Below, piece after piece: positions 21,713 to 34,510 of a stretch of DNA of 64,000 nucleotides (its first letter is position 1; every line of letters begins with the position of its first letter). This DNA comes from Venturia oleaginea. Lineage: Eukaryota; Ascomycota; Dothideomycetes; Venturiales; Venturiaceae. The stretch is from positions 1,674,001 through 1,738,000 of the forward strand of contig JABMLP010000003.1 in assembly GCA_013176395.1 (NCBI GenBank), written 5' to 3'. Under the pieces are notes generated by a model. That model was not told the DNA's origin and did no database searches. It saw only the letters and a list, made by a program, of their open reading frames with translations. Both the position numbers and the translations under genes were made by a program.

Positions 21713-23535
21713 ATGGCCCCGGTAAGCTACACTGTTCTTTCCTATTTTCTAGGCCACTCCCACGGGCAACGCAGCGCGGAGCCATCGATCAACATTAGCA
21801 ACATGGAAGCGGCCGCTTGAGGCCTCCGTACAGCTATCCTGAACTGATTGCCATGGCTATCCTTCAAGCACCTGACCGCTGCCTCCTATGACACCTGCAC
21901 ATGAAGCGACCGTCACAAAGAAGCAGGCACCTTGGAATACCACGTCGGACTTGATGGTCGAAGACGAAGACTCGAATGATTTCATCGACACTTCACCTTT
22001 CACTTCAAACGAAGACTCGGATCCTTTCATGAGCCGCGCCCGTTTTGAAGCCTTTTCTCCTGATCTTCTACCATCTGTCAAAGACTCCGATACTCGCAAT
22101 GGCGGTGCAAGTGTTGAACCTACTTCTACTGCTTTCACGTGGCTAAAATCAGACAATGACTCGTACTCCCTTATTGGCGGCGCCAAGTTTACACCTGCTC
22201 CTACTGGACTCTCACATCTAAGCTCAACAACGCAAGGCTAATTATTTCTAGCTACGAAATCGTTCCAATCGCACTCAGGGGGAAGACGATGCGTCAGTTA
22301 TGAAAGGTCTTCCAGTCCGACAGTGGCAACAAACGGCAACCCTTATTGGTCCGCCTCCAGAAGCGCAAACACAATTCGGAAATCAGCGATGGCCTGAATG
22401 GCCCATGCCCCGTGATTCTCACATGTTGGCCGAACATAGCCAACAGCTCTTACGTGCAGCACGTGCTGGGAGAGTTTATCGCCCTCCTGAGCCGCTGAAT
22501 GACGACGACGAAAAGGACAATCCTCCAGAGGAAGAAGAGGTCAAGGAGGTTCAGAAGGGTTTTGTCACTAGGAAGTGGAGTGTTGTGCCCAGACATCTCG
22601 AGCAACCTGAGCGTGAGCATTTGGCCAAGAGACGAAAAGGCCTGCCCGCACCCTGGAGCGGAGGGGTTCTGGGTCCCCTTGCCGCGCAGACTGCGCTCCG
22701 GAAGACAAAGGTCAGAAGGTTTGATGCTGAAGGTAATGCGCATATCTACGAAGTTCTCGCTCCCGAGGGTCATAAAATAGAAGGCGAGATTATTGAACAA
22801 GATGAAACGTTGAAGTCTGAGCCGATAGAGACTGCCGTTGCGCCAGGGACTGTTGTTGAGGGCGTGGGTATCGTCAATGCCGAGGGCGTGGTTGTTGCGA
22901 CCGATCTTCTGCAGCCAACGCCGACAAGGAAGAAGCCTCCACCACCACGTCGAAAGCCAAAGAGAGGCCCGGGACGTGGCAAGAAGAGGGTCACATTTCC
23001 AGATGCCGGCGCCTCTGGACTTGGCACGCCTTCGAACATGTTGAATGCTCCAGGAACCACCGCATCTGACGCTGCATCAGAATCTGCTGTTCCATCTACC
23101 CAGGGCGACACACCCATGCTTGATACTCAAGATGGAGAGGAGGATGACAGCGGCTCGGAGGGTGAGGACGGAGACGAGGACGGTCGGGAGGAAGGGGAGT
23201 TGTCCCAAACGCCAGAACCAGTTGGCGAAGAGACACAGCAGTTCGACACCGACGCACCTGCATCTGAGCCACCAGCTATCACTTCAACGCCTCCTCGGTT
23301 CAAGCTTGATGAGGCCATTCCTCGTGACGTATCAAGCTCTCCAGAACTTCCCCTGGCAACGAAAACCAGCCCCAGTTTGCTCACTTCAACTGCAGGTGGT
23401 TTAGAATCAGACGCGGCCAAGGAAGCGGCGCCAGCCACATCAGAGCTCACTCAGCCAACGGACGTCGTGTTTCCAGATGGCGAGGTGGATCTATTCGGCA
23501 GCTTAGAGGCAGCACTGGGAAAGGACAGCAAATAG
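21713..23535 (+). CDS. Conserved fungal acidic protein, probably nuclear, function unknown
   Basis: Main exon 22252-23535. Proposed first exon is only 9 bases (21713-21721, Met-Ala-Pro) with donor GTAAGC, joined in phase 0 to an acceptor TTTCTAG; total 430 residues. Without it the protein would start at 22300. Conserved-looking parts are GLPVRQWQQTATLI, the helix HSQQLLRAARAGRVYRP, TRKWSVVPRHLEQPEREHLA and GTVVEGVGIVNAEGVVVA. A basic KPKRGPGRGKKRV patch comes next, probably a nuclear signal or DNA-contact segment, then a long acidic Asp/Glu/Ser/Thr/Pro tail. This resembles a widespread uncharacterised Pezizomycotina protein; a chromatin role is only a guess. The 530-base intron is about ten times the local norm and holds a 117-codon frame (21888-22241) on the same strand that I could not place. 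Confidence 0.7.
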
Positions 23536-26500
23536 TCGGAAAAGGACGCAGCGAAAGAACAGCCAGCCAGGACTTGATGTGATTGTCATTGTTGAGATTA
23601 CATCTATTGCTAGTTTCCCAACGAGAAGAAGTGTTTGCTATGTCGATCGATCCTTCCAAGCCACAGCACTGATTATCACGGTATGCTACTGACGTTACTT
23701 CACAGCCACGTTGTCTGCATAACAAATTATTATGTCGATCAGAAATGCCGTCTCGTAGTTTTATTCGTGTTGATTTGATGACATGCTAGACTCTCCTTAT
23801 GCTCCCCTTGAGTTAAACATCCAAGCAGGTCTTCGTCCTCCTGGCGATTGCATGGGATTTCGACTGGCACAAGCGAATACGGGCAGACGAATTCCCTTTT
23901 TCCTTGTAGCTGCCAAGATGTTCTCCTGGCCAATCGTGATGGTCGGGAAGCCGAGATTTGCTGTCTTCAGCTACCGATACCGACGTCCTGGCTGACTATC
24001 CCGAAGGGGTGCGTGTCTCCGGCCTTTAGACCGAAATTTGTTTGTAATGTTTTCGGATACGAGTGACAGCGGGAAGCGATGAGCGGGCAAGGCATATTTG
24101 CCTCGGAGGCATGAAAAGTTGGTCTTGCAAGTCCATGTCTGTGAAGGAACGAAGCGTGAGTACGTATTGGAACTTTCTCACGATCAGTGATGGATGTACG
24201 AGGGCACGAGAAAGGCCCGATTATACCTTGCCGATGATGTATTGAGTCAGGCAGCAATGTGCTCACACATGGAACTGAAAGGCTTGGGACGAATGCTCGT
24301 GCGTCGAGTAAGTGAAACCTGTGTCATGGGGACGAGTTGACCGCCAACAAAGAGTCCTCATCCTCAGAATTATCCTTGCAGAGTTCACCGTTTGCACTAC
24401 TCAGCGTGGCGGTGTCGTCGAACATGCTTCTCCACAGCTCGCTAATCTGTCATTCATGACAAGGTCCACGAAAGATACGTACTACTGTGGTATACAGTAA
24501 AGCACGCACCGCTGATTGCAAGGGAAGAGAATGCTGGTAGGCAAGGGAAATCTGCGCCGGAAGTAGCGACGGCAATCAATCACATCCTGTATACATAGTA
24601 TCAATTCTCCGTGGCTGGCATCTTGCCCCAGCAATGGCGAACCCGGGCCCAGGGAGCACCATCTGGAGTGTGCTTCGGCAGGGTCGGTACACGAGGCTCA
24701 GGCTTGGGCTACCGGGCCTTCCTCAGCAACGACTCCCCAGCACTGACACCGAGCGGAGGAATATGCTGGTATGAAGTCGTTGCTGGGGCCTGAGATTTTC
24801 TTCATTGCATCGGCGGCAGGAACCGCTACCTCGCACAAGGTCTCCCCAAGGATGCCAAAGGGTAATAAGTACTTGTATGGACGCCCTATCCTGCTGAATA
24901 TCAGTATCAGTCGGTCCTACGATAGGGTCAACGAGTTCCTGGCCAGAAAATTTGATCCTCAAGCACGATTCCGTTGAGACTGATCGTGGTAACAATCTCG
25001 ATTCAGCAGGTTGCTCAATGATGCTGGGCCGTTGAGCAGACGTCAGACCAGGTTTCGCGGTCTCGTAAAAGGAAATACTAGGGTGGGTATGGATGCCCTT
25101 GCCAAACCCATGGGAACTGTTGCGACTGCTGGATTCCGCCCAAGTTCCGTGGGTTCTCCCATTCCGCTACCCTCTCATCGGGCTATTATTAATACGCCGG
25201 ACGAAACACTGCTCACTTAAGCAGGCAATCATGGCTATTGTAAGGAGACCTGAGTACGGTCCATACGGGAGGTAAAAAGCGCGGGATGCAATATTCTGAG
25301 CACACTCGATGCAGAAACGTATCAGGAGCAGAAAATCTTACGGTTGCTTTGGCTGGGCATTTGACTTGAACTGTTCTTGTCATCGACAGTCTACATAACA
25401 TAGTAGTAAGCAACCGACGGAATTCAGGATTCTTTCCAGAATTCTCCGACGCAGGTCTCGTACAATAGCATCGTGTGTCTGGGGATAATCATCCGTCGGG
25501 GATCAACGGTCTCCCAAGGCGGACCAACATCCAGTCGGGATTGTGGGAGACTCGAAGTGCCGGGGGCTCGAATAGCCATGGCAAAGGCTTATTATTAACA
25601 AGGAGGCTGAACAAGGCTCCTTGTTCCCATCGCTCCATCGCGCCTGGTTATGCTGGACCTAACAGTTATGCCTGCTCACAAGGAAAATTCGATGCCTGTG
25701 TCTCATCTCCTTCTCCGGAGGCCAAACAGAGTTCCAAGAGGAGTCATCCAATTCGCGAACCTGGAGGATGTTATCCAAGGCTCCTGCTAATTACAGCTCA
25801 TCTTATATTGATCCCCAGCATGTGTTTCCTCGAATCTCCTACCTGATAAGGTTTGACGCCTTGGTATACTCCCCCCAAGCCAGTGGTGAATAGCTTGTCT
25901 AGGCTTGTTTCTAGCTCTAAGTTTTAATCCCGGCTAGATCCGAGGGTGGTGTGCAATCCATGCCACCATCCCAATGGGTCCCACGGAGTGTTATTGAAAC
26001 ACCTGTAGTTCGTCCTCGCGAGTATTGCGTTGTCCGAAAGGAGAGCCAACGAGGGCTTCGGGCTCCCCCGTCCGCCAAATATCTCGTAGAGATTGTCGAA
26101 GGGAACCCAATTTCACATGAACTCATGCGCTCGGGAGGGAGGGAGATGGTGAAACGGCTCACAATTCGGGACATGGAGGAAATTCCTGTTCAGGATACTT
26201 GGGAGACGAGTAAACGACCAAGTCTTTTCTTGCCGGGCCGACTGATCTCCACCAATGTCATCTCAACGTTCACCCGAGGTCTAGATGTGATGTTGTTGTT
26301 GTTATTGTCGTTTGTCACGTCAACAACGCGGATCTCAGCTTTTAGCGTTATGTTTGGAGGTTTTGTGACGTAGAGTGACGATTTGGTCTAATTATTTTCA
26401 TTATTTTCTATGTAGTATGATGCCTCTGGTCGTGATGGACGTTTTCATCATGACAATGCTAATGGGATGTAATAACCCCATCTCCTCTGCAAAATGAGGC

Positions 26501-26733
26501 AACAAATTTTGGTATCAACAGTGAAAGAAAAAAGCTTTCAAATGACCGACGGCACAGGTGAAGACATCTCTGACGCCCATTGCGTATTTCCCAGCATTAT
26601 ACTCCAAAGCTCCACTGATCTGGCACCAAGCGACTTCAGGTCGTCGAAGGCTGGCATGATGGGTTGGAAGTTTGGATGTGATACTGACACCACACTATTT
26701 GCCACGGCCTCGCGGATCTTGCCGACAATTGCG
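23536..26733. other. 3.2 kb without supported gene
   Basis: Lies between two converging genes. All open frames are short and lack family features or coherent splice joins. A perfect 11-base inverted repeat (CAGCAACGACT at 24724 and its complement at 24775) is the only structure noted. No RNA genes or repeats recognised. Confidence 0.45.
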
Positions 26734-28733
26734 TTAGTCAGCTGGGTCCATCATTCCGTCAACTGAGGATGATTCCAGTCGGTTAAGCCATCGGTTCATG
26801 GTCTCTGCAAGGCTGGTGGCAATGGAGAGGGCGCCGGGGCTTAATGAAAGAGATATACTGCTGGGAATCTAGCAAATATTAGTATGTTGTGCCTTCTTTT
26901 CCTCCAAGTATGAAAGGCTCACCTCCATGATTCCAATCTTGCTTGCACAAAGTAGAGACTCCGCTGCCTGGTCTGCCGCGAATCGAACATCAGGGTTGTC
27001 GATCGGCGCGTCGGAGTTGGTGAGCTTATCGACCACAAACTTGAAAAGCATTACGCTTTCAAGCCGGGGCCGTGAGAGTTCGGAATGAGACCAACTTCCC
27101 TCGAATGGTTGATGGTAGAAGTCATTCCAAAGTTTGAGAATCTGAAGGAAATGAGTCCTCGAAGAAAAGGTGGAGACTGATCCAGATATCCTATTTGGAA
27201 TTAGTGTTGAAACAAGAGAAGAGACTAATCCATGTGCATACCAGCCTTCGATAGAGGAGTAGTTCAACGGGAATCGGCGAGAAGATTCAATGGCCTCGAC
27301 AATAGCGCACAGAATGACGTGTTGACTGAATAGGGAGAGGTGTGTAAGGTCATTCTGAATGAAACCTATGTTGCCAGTGAGGAATGTGTGGACCGCGTTG
27401 GGGAATGTCAAGGTAAGCTCGAGGTCAGGCTCCCATAAGGGTAGTTGACGAGCCCACTCGACTTCATTGCGAGCCCTCCATAGAGAGTCTGAACATGGAA
27501 AAGCGAGTCCGAGATGTCGGGAAGATAGAGGTATCTGGGTACCCAACAATATTGCACTTGAAATAGAGAGCGAATAGAATGCGAAAAGAGTGCTGCATAC
27601 GTTAGTTCGTGACTGGGAAACGGGCAGGGAAAACGTACCGTTTGAGTTCTTCCGCATGAAGCCATTTCGACCATCCGTTTTGCAACAAAGATTGAGGTTC
27701 TAGTAGCAAGTGCTTGATAGCCATCGCTACGACTTGCTGTTCCTTAATTGCCCACTGGCGGAGCGTCTCATTTCCAGACCAAGTTGCGAAGTCAATGAGA
27801 AGAACCTGTGTTTGTAAACGTCGGAGTTGAGTCTACATTCATTAGCAGCTGTGTTTTAAAAAGAAACTCCTTGTGGCGGGTACTTACAGAGGTGTTGGCT
27901 TGCTGTAGAAGCTGCTCTGACTCGTAGAAAAAATCTGTGCCGAAGCCTCGGTTGCCGTCAAGATCTCGAGCGCCGACAGCTGCTATTGCCAAAAGAAGCT
28001 CCCGAGGGAGTTCAGGATCTTCTAGTGCAGACGAATGGACGAAAGGCATTCTGGAAAGCGTAGATTGGAAGGCTCTATCCACGCACATCTGCGTGCAATC
28101 GGTAACCTGAAGGGAAGAGTTTAGAAGAGTGTGTGCTACAAGGATATGCCTTTAAGAACCTACAGATGTGCTAGGATTCGGTGGAGATTGGTCCAAAAGC
28201 TCTGGATAAGTGTTGTGTGTCAGCCATGGTGATATTGCGAAGTTGTTCATCATAGTTGAATTGTCGTTGGACCCGAGAAAAGGACCGATCTGAATCCATG
28301 GAGCGGGCGCAGAATACAGTTGCGCTGTAGTAGGTGGTGACTTCGATACTGACGATGCGGGCTCTGGACTATATGCACTCTGGCTAGAGGTCGAAACTGG
28401 AGGACTCCGACTTGTGCTTCCCCTGGCCGCTACTCTCTTTCTACACGATCTCTTTCGCTTTTCTGGCTCCGGGCGATGAACCAGTTGATGCCTTTTCAGA
28501 ACATCATTTCTATGGAAGGACTTCCCACAGCCTTCGTGTACGCACTTGAACTTGGGGCTGCGATGGGAGAGCTCGTGTCGTCGTAGATGGTCCTCGCGCT
28601 TAAACTGATCTGAACAGTACTGGCAAGTGAAGAAGTCGTTGTTCGGCCGGTCCATTGTGAAATGGGAAGATGGTTGAGTATGTTTGACGGCTAGCATTTT
28701 GGAAGGTTTGATAAATTTTCGCCGAGAAGGCAA
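26734..28733 (-). CDS. C2H2 zinc-finger transcription factor with fungal regulatory domain
   Basis: Six minus-strand exons: 28733-28164, 28106-27888, 27832-27639, 27592-27242, 27190-26923 and 26868-26734, giving 578 residues (552 if Met27 at 28655 is used). Two tandem fingers lie at residues 37-57 (C-x2-C-x12-H-x3-H) and 64-86 (C-x4-C-x12-H-x3-H), followed by a basic KRKRSCRKR patch and a Ser/Pro linker. The rest is helical and typical of the fungal-specific transcription factor domain (LQTQVLLIDFATWSGNETLR; AFYSLSISSAILLG). The 51-base intron 27241-27191 is in frame and easily missed. The final intron (GTGAGC..ACTAAT..TTTGCTAG) leads to a 44-codon last exon ending at TAA 26734. It is a predicted DNA-binding regulator; the target genes are unknown. 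Confidence 0.88.
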
Positions 28734-31700
28734 TGAGGCGAGTTAAGTACTAGAGGTAGGGCTGTAATGAGCTGTAGCAATCCTTTATCAGGCTGATACA
28801 GCAAAGACCACAGCGATCAGTGCTGGAAGACACCGAGCCAAGCCCGACCTTCCTTGATTTCGGAACGGGAACGGGGACAGAGGAAGAGTGCCAAGATGGA
28901 GTTTTTATCGAGCATCGAGTATGAGTATTTACAGTGACGGGACATTTTGGCCGAAGATATTGGAGGCACAAGCAAGCATGGACGACGATCTTGAAACCCT
29001 TAGTTTTGGAGCAGGCCAGCAGCAGCCAGGGATCTCGTGGCCGTGCTATGCAGTCTAGTCTGCCAAGGGACCAGCGTAGAGCAGCTATACACGGTAAGAG
29101 ATATGCTGCCGCAGGCTGCCTGGTGCCATGATGCCTGTTACAGACTAGGGCTGTACGACCACTTGGTATCATGGTGAGAAATTCCGGCTAACAAGACTGA
29201 GCTCCGTATTCTCCATGACAATATTAACAGCTGGAGTTATCAGCACCAGTCTCCTGATATTCCGGTGTAAGCCGATGGAAGATGCCTCAAGCGCTGTGAT
29301 CATGCCATTCCTCTCTGTAACCAGGGCCTGACCACCATCACGACCACGGCCACGACCACGGCCACGACCTCGCCCACAGACGTCACATGGATTGGCTGCT
29401 AAGCCCAGATTCCGCAGAATGCTTGCCTGTCAGGGTCTCAAGGAATTGTCCTTGTCCTTGCACGCAAGCCCGAGGATATGCAGCCAGGTTGATTTTCTTT
29501 TGATGAGCTCGCAACACTCTCAAAGGCTCTCGAGACGCACTGGTAAAAATTGCACACCAGGACCCGGCTCGGGCTCGGCTGCCGTGGCTTTGGATATGAG
29601 CACTCTAAATGCTATTCTCGAAATAACTCGACCTCCCCGAACAAGACCCCCCCACATGGGAGCTGCACGCAAAATCCCTGGGGTGAGGCTACTATAACTG
29701 CTAGCAGGCCGGTCGATGCCGACACGATTCAAACGGCCACAAGTCGTCATGATCCAACGGCTGTCAAGTCTGCCTCGTCTATCGTCCATCGTGTTCCTGA
29801 GATCTGCATGCTGCAGGGCAAGGTGGTGGAACCTGCACGCAATATTTCTTCCTGTATGCATTATCAACTTTCATTCAGACGGCATTTGCATTCATGATTT
29901 GGGCGTCCAAATATATCTGGCGGCAAGCCGAAACAATCATGTTCCGGGCCGATGCAAAAGTACGAGGGCTCTCCGATAGGCTCTCTCTCGCCGAGCAACT
30001 TGTTCGAGCAGCGACACGGCGTGGTGCACTTCCCGTCGTGCTCGGTGAAAAGGGAGGGTGGGAGATGGTGGTGTGTGGTCGTCGTGGTGTTGACGAGTGC
30101 GAGGCGCATGACGCTGGCACGCAACCTCATGACAGCGAAAAACGACCATCGGGCCGACTTTTGCTTGATCTCTGTGCTAAACGCTTCAAGCTGCCAACCT
30201 CGCTCGGCATGTCGCTGAAGCCTCGAGTGCCGGGTTGAGTAGACATGGCACCCTGTGTCTCTACCAGCCACAGAACTGGTTGACGTTAGGACGAGCAAAT
30301 GATCCTGACCGATCCGAGCATCCTGGCCTTGCTAGTGCCTTAACATAGTCTCGATCAACGTGCGCTGTGCTGGGACACGTTGACTGATGCCACGAAGCGT
30401 ACCAACTACCCCATAAATGCATAAATGATTAAGACGTCCTCTCCAGGCTGAATCAGGTACCGAGCCACATGGGAAACAACATTATGCACAGGTACGGAGT
30501 GAATATGAATATGGATATGAATACGAGTATGAATGGGGATGCCAAATGAATAGGAATGCCGATGCCCGCGTCTGTGCCCCAGATCGCAAACAGTTTATGA
30601 TGATGATGGACAGCTTGGCCCTTTCAGCGACTTGGCTGACTAAGACTTCCAGCATCGTAAGATGCGAAGATGGAGAGACGGCTTGCATCATGAGAAATGA
30701 GATCCCCTATTCCAAGTCGACACTAACAATGGCATGTTCCGCCATCAAGACACTAAACATCTTGGCGAGAGACATTGAAGAGTTGTCAACACCGCCTCCT
30801 TCTGAATTCAGAACACAGAGCAGCGTAGGTGCAAGCCTACGTTCGTTCCAGGCTATCGTAACAACCTGCGATGCTGCGGACGGCAATTGCCATCAACCAG
30901 AGGGGAGCTACGAGTATCATGTGGAAGGCTGCAAAACAGCGTACATGAAGTGTTACTGAGCTCGGCTAAATGACACGGCAGATGATTGACAGGATTCCTG
31001 ACCCTCACCATAACGAGCCGGCCCGATACTACGTCGGGTTTTCGAGCGCCTAATCAAATAGAATCTCATCCGTGGTCCTCAAACAATGGCTTAAGCTGGC
31101 TGTCAATCTTCGGCTGAGTTTAGCCTTCATCTTCATATTCATATTCCCGTTTACGTCGGCTAGTTGGAATTGCGAAACCATGCCGACTGCGCCGATTGGT
31201 GGCATCGAGCGATCAAACTCGGCGAGCCGCACTGTCTACGGAGTATACCTGGGACCTCGCATCATCATGTGATTTGTGTTCGTTGGCCTACTCGCGAGCC
31301 CAAAGTCTCGAATGAGCCGAAGGACGAATCGAGCACAACAATGTAAAAACCCAAAACAGTAGAATGACATCCTACTCATTCATTGCCCAGGCCCATATCA
31401 AGTTTACACAGTATATCTCAGCATTGATCAGAGTCCATCCAGTTCTTTTCTCCAGCTTTACAAACAAGTTTATTCACCGCCGGTATCGCACGCCTCACCC
31501 GCTTAAGGGTCTCAAAACGTGGCTCAAGCGACATGAAGCTCCCAAGATGAAACAAACAACCAGACACCGAAAAAATGCAGAATCGATGACAATGACATGA
31601 TGAATGAGACAAAAGCAAACGTAGATACCTTGCCCAGTTACACGACACCCTGTGTCAACAAATCTCCACCGACTCTCCCAATTTTGCGAATCATCCTGTA

Positions 31701-33924
31701 CATCTGGAAAATCACTCATAGTTCATGCCATGCCAAAGGCCATGCTATCGAAATCGTTCATCGAATTTCCGCACGGTTCAGGTAGAGCATTCACGTACCC
31801 ATGCACAGCGTATTCGTCGTACTCGTCGTTAATGCAACGAAGCAAGGTTTCTTGCAGCCTCACTGTGCCAGGCGATAAAAATATCGGGTTGTGATTGCCA
31901 TTTGCCAGAACGTAGTCTTGACTCAACCCGGTGCTGTGGTGTTGATATCATACGTCGCTTGGCAGAAGTGAATCCATTAACTAATCCGATTTATAACTAA
32001 CGTTATTTACAAATGCCACCTTCTTCTTTGAGATAGTGTCATGATATTTAGTCTTACTGCTACATGTACACATCCTTGGCTTGTTTGTGCATTCAAGGAC
32101 CATCTGGGCTTAGTACGTGGAGTCGTCACGTTCCTGCCCCCAACTATGAGACTGGGCATCGTGATTCTCCCATTTCTACTCTCCAATGGTGGCGTTGCTA
32201 TTTCAGCCCGGCATCGTTATTGAAAGTTGCATCCGTGGATCACAAACCTCAGGCCTTCATGTGAACTCCAAACTTCTAGTCGCCCAACATCAGAGAGACG
32301 TATGGCACAGCAGGTATGATCCTCAGAGCCGCTCGCACAGGCGAACTGAATCGGAAGCAAACGGGCTTAATATATCAGTGCTGAATGAGTCAACGGTCCC
32401 TGTGATCGATCAGTACGACTGAGAATCGAGGTACATTTTCAGAAAGGCTGTTTCCAGAATTAGCAAATGACACACTCGGTCCCTGTCGTTTCGAAGCAGC
32501 CAGGATGGGGATGGGACAAGTCTTCGAGACTGCGATAAACTGATACAAAGCACGTGGTTTGCCCTAAACGCGCCGTTCAGATATGCCATGGTCACCTCAA
32601 CCCCGACGGAACTGCCGCTGTGGTTTGTAAATAGTAACGAAGACTTTGAGAGTATTTCATTGCCCTCGACACGATTCCCAATAACAATGCTTAAAGCACA
32701 TCATTTACAGCCCTTCACCAGCTCATCCCGCTGGCAGGGGAGGGGGACTGCAATCCCCATCGTTTTTTATAGCAGGACCAGGACCGGTAGATTACGACGA
32801 TTGCAGAACCCCCATTCGCCAGTCTGAACTCGGCAAGATTATCAGAAAACAATACGGCCCGAACCAGAATCCGTTAAATGTGGTCAGTCGGACTCGCTAA
32901 AGTGAAGAGACGCACGCAGGTCACGGATGCGGAAAATCATTCTCGGCTTGCCGTGAGAGCAATATCGGAGGAATAATCGAATCGGTGCGATATCATGATC
33001 TCTGTTAGCGACGGCACCCTGCCATCCATGGAATGCAGCTATAGTGGTTGTTTTCTTAGCGAGTTGCCCGCTCGGCCTCTCTCTACCCTCCCTCCTACTT
33101 TGCGATCCCCGTCCAAGGTTACTTTTGGTTTCTTGGTTGCGAACTTGAATGGGAAAGGGCAGGCGAGGAAGGAAGAGCATGGACTTGGAGAAGCGAGGAG
33201 GAAGGGCCGTTCTGGAGATTTTTGGCTGGGAGATGAGTCTGGGAATCAGATTGTGGAATCAGATTGTGAATGGCTTGTCACCTTGCTTCTTTAGGCCCCT
33301 GCTATGCTCTGTTCCCCCTCGAAAACTGGAAAGAAATCTCTGGGGTTGAAAGCAGAGAGGGAGAGGGGCATTAAGAAACGAGGACGCTTCAAGGGCTTTA
33401 TTCATGGAATGAGGATGTGGTACAGGGTGTCGTTGTTCCTTCATTTGATGATTGCGCTTAGTGCATCTCCCAGTTGCATTGTAACCTGACACAGGTGCCC
33501 TTGTTCTGCAGTCGATTTTGATCATGCGATAGAGATAACAAGGGTCAGAGAAGTAAAATGTATCCATCAAGATTGAAAAAAGCCATGGCAAAAAAGTGTA
33601 CGAAATGTCTAAGCGTATCTCTTGAATGATACACAGTGAAAAGATGAGGAGGATTAAGGATTGCATGAGGTTCATAATGAACCGGTGACCGAGCGATAGT
33701 TATACAGATGTGATTGCTTTGAAATCAAAAGACGGGTACATGATTCCGACGGCTGTATGCCACCGATATCCACTTCGCGGCTAACTGAAATTGTGGTATC
33801 ATCCAACAGCGGCTGTATCATCTAACAGTATCATCTCATGCCCATACCCGCTGCTGCAATATGGAGCAAAATAGTGTTTGCTTCCAAAGGAATACAGAGT
33901 CATGAAAAGTGACCGAGAGCCCTT
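28734..33924. other. 5.2 kb almost gene-empty stretch
   Basis: No gene is supported. It holds a 12-base tandem (ACGACCACGGCC, about 2.7 copies, 29339-29372), a hexamer run of GAATAT type (30501-30536) and its inverse at 31125-31148. Weak candidates only: a minus-strand 88-codon frame (30130-29864) with seven cysteines in its C-terminal half, and a plus-strand frame at 30546-30959 ending in a cysteine-containing segment. Confidence 0.45.
30501..30536 (+). repeat. Imperfect GAATAT hexamer repeat, six units
   Basis: Units read GAATAT, GAATAT, GGATAT, GAATAC, GAGTAT, GAATGG. The inverse motif ATATTCATATTC occurs at 31135-31146, giving a perfect 12-base inverted pair about 620 bases apart. Confidence 0.8.
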
Positions 33925-34318
33925 CTAGTTCATGGAATCAATGCTTGCTCCTCTATCAATCGTGAGACCAGGCTGTATGCGCATGAGTGTGGCTGGTACT
34001 TTGGAGGAGGGAGATACATCGCCAGGTTTCCTGCAGTCTGAAGAATGATCAAGCTCATCAGATCCAGAACCAAATCTGTTTTTTTGCCTGATTTTGGATG
34101 TTGAAATCTCAAAGGTGCCGAGCGGCAGCTGAGCAATCTCGAGGCTCAACTACATGAGATATATCTTCACGGAAGTCCAGTTCGGAGTTGTCTGTTCGTC
34201 AGTTGAAAAAACTTACTACCCTGGCGTAAGAGAGTCTGGTGAAGTAGATAGGGAAAAATGAGCCATAAACATTCTTTGTTCTATTGCAAATAGTGGGGCG
34301 ATCACTTCTCAAGACCAT
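33925..34318 (-). CDS. Possible two-exon small gene, unknown product
   Basis: On the minus strand an ATG at 34318 opens 34 codons to a GTAAGT donor (exon ends 34217). After a 67-base intron with a CTGAC branch-like site and a TGTAG acceptor, 75 codons (34149-33925) continue in the same phase. The 109-residue product has an aromatic stretch across the junction (FFPIYFTRLSYARV) and a polar Ser/Asp-rich tail; no signal peptide or known domain is seen. Canonical splice signals with matching phase are the main support. It could be a remnant of a larger gene, since the first exon reads like the middle of a membrane protein. Confidence 0.3.
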
Positions 34319-34510
34319 GCCAATCCAGTCAAAATTCTACGATTTTAAATGTTTGTTGGATTTTGCGCATGATAAGATTTGGTAGTTGATACCAAAGAAC
34401 TAGACGACTGATCTTGATGTCCTAGATTCGCAGTCCGCCAAGAAGCTCTGCTGATTGTGAATCGCTCGAACAAATCTCATCCTCCACATTAATCAAGACG
34501 TCTCTGCCAT

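Noticed and set aside
24724..24785. 11-base inverted repeat as a hairpin regulator or terminator
   Set aside because: 40-base loop, no adjacent gene and no tract of T; an 11-base match in 3 kb of non-coding DNA can be chance.
29339..29372. CRISPR-like array
   Set aside because: Simple 12-base tandem without spacers in a fungal genome.
32995..33489. Overlapping plus-strand frames near 33.1-33.4 kb
   Set aside because: Purine-rich low-complexity sequence gives long open frames by composition; no splice logic or domain.
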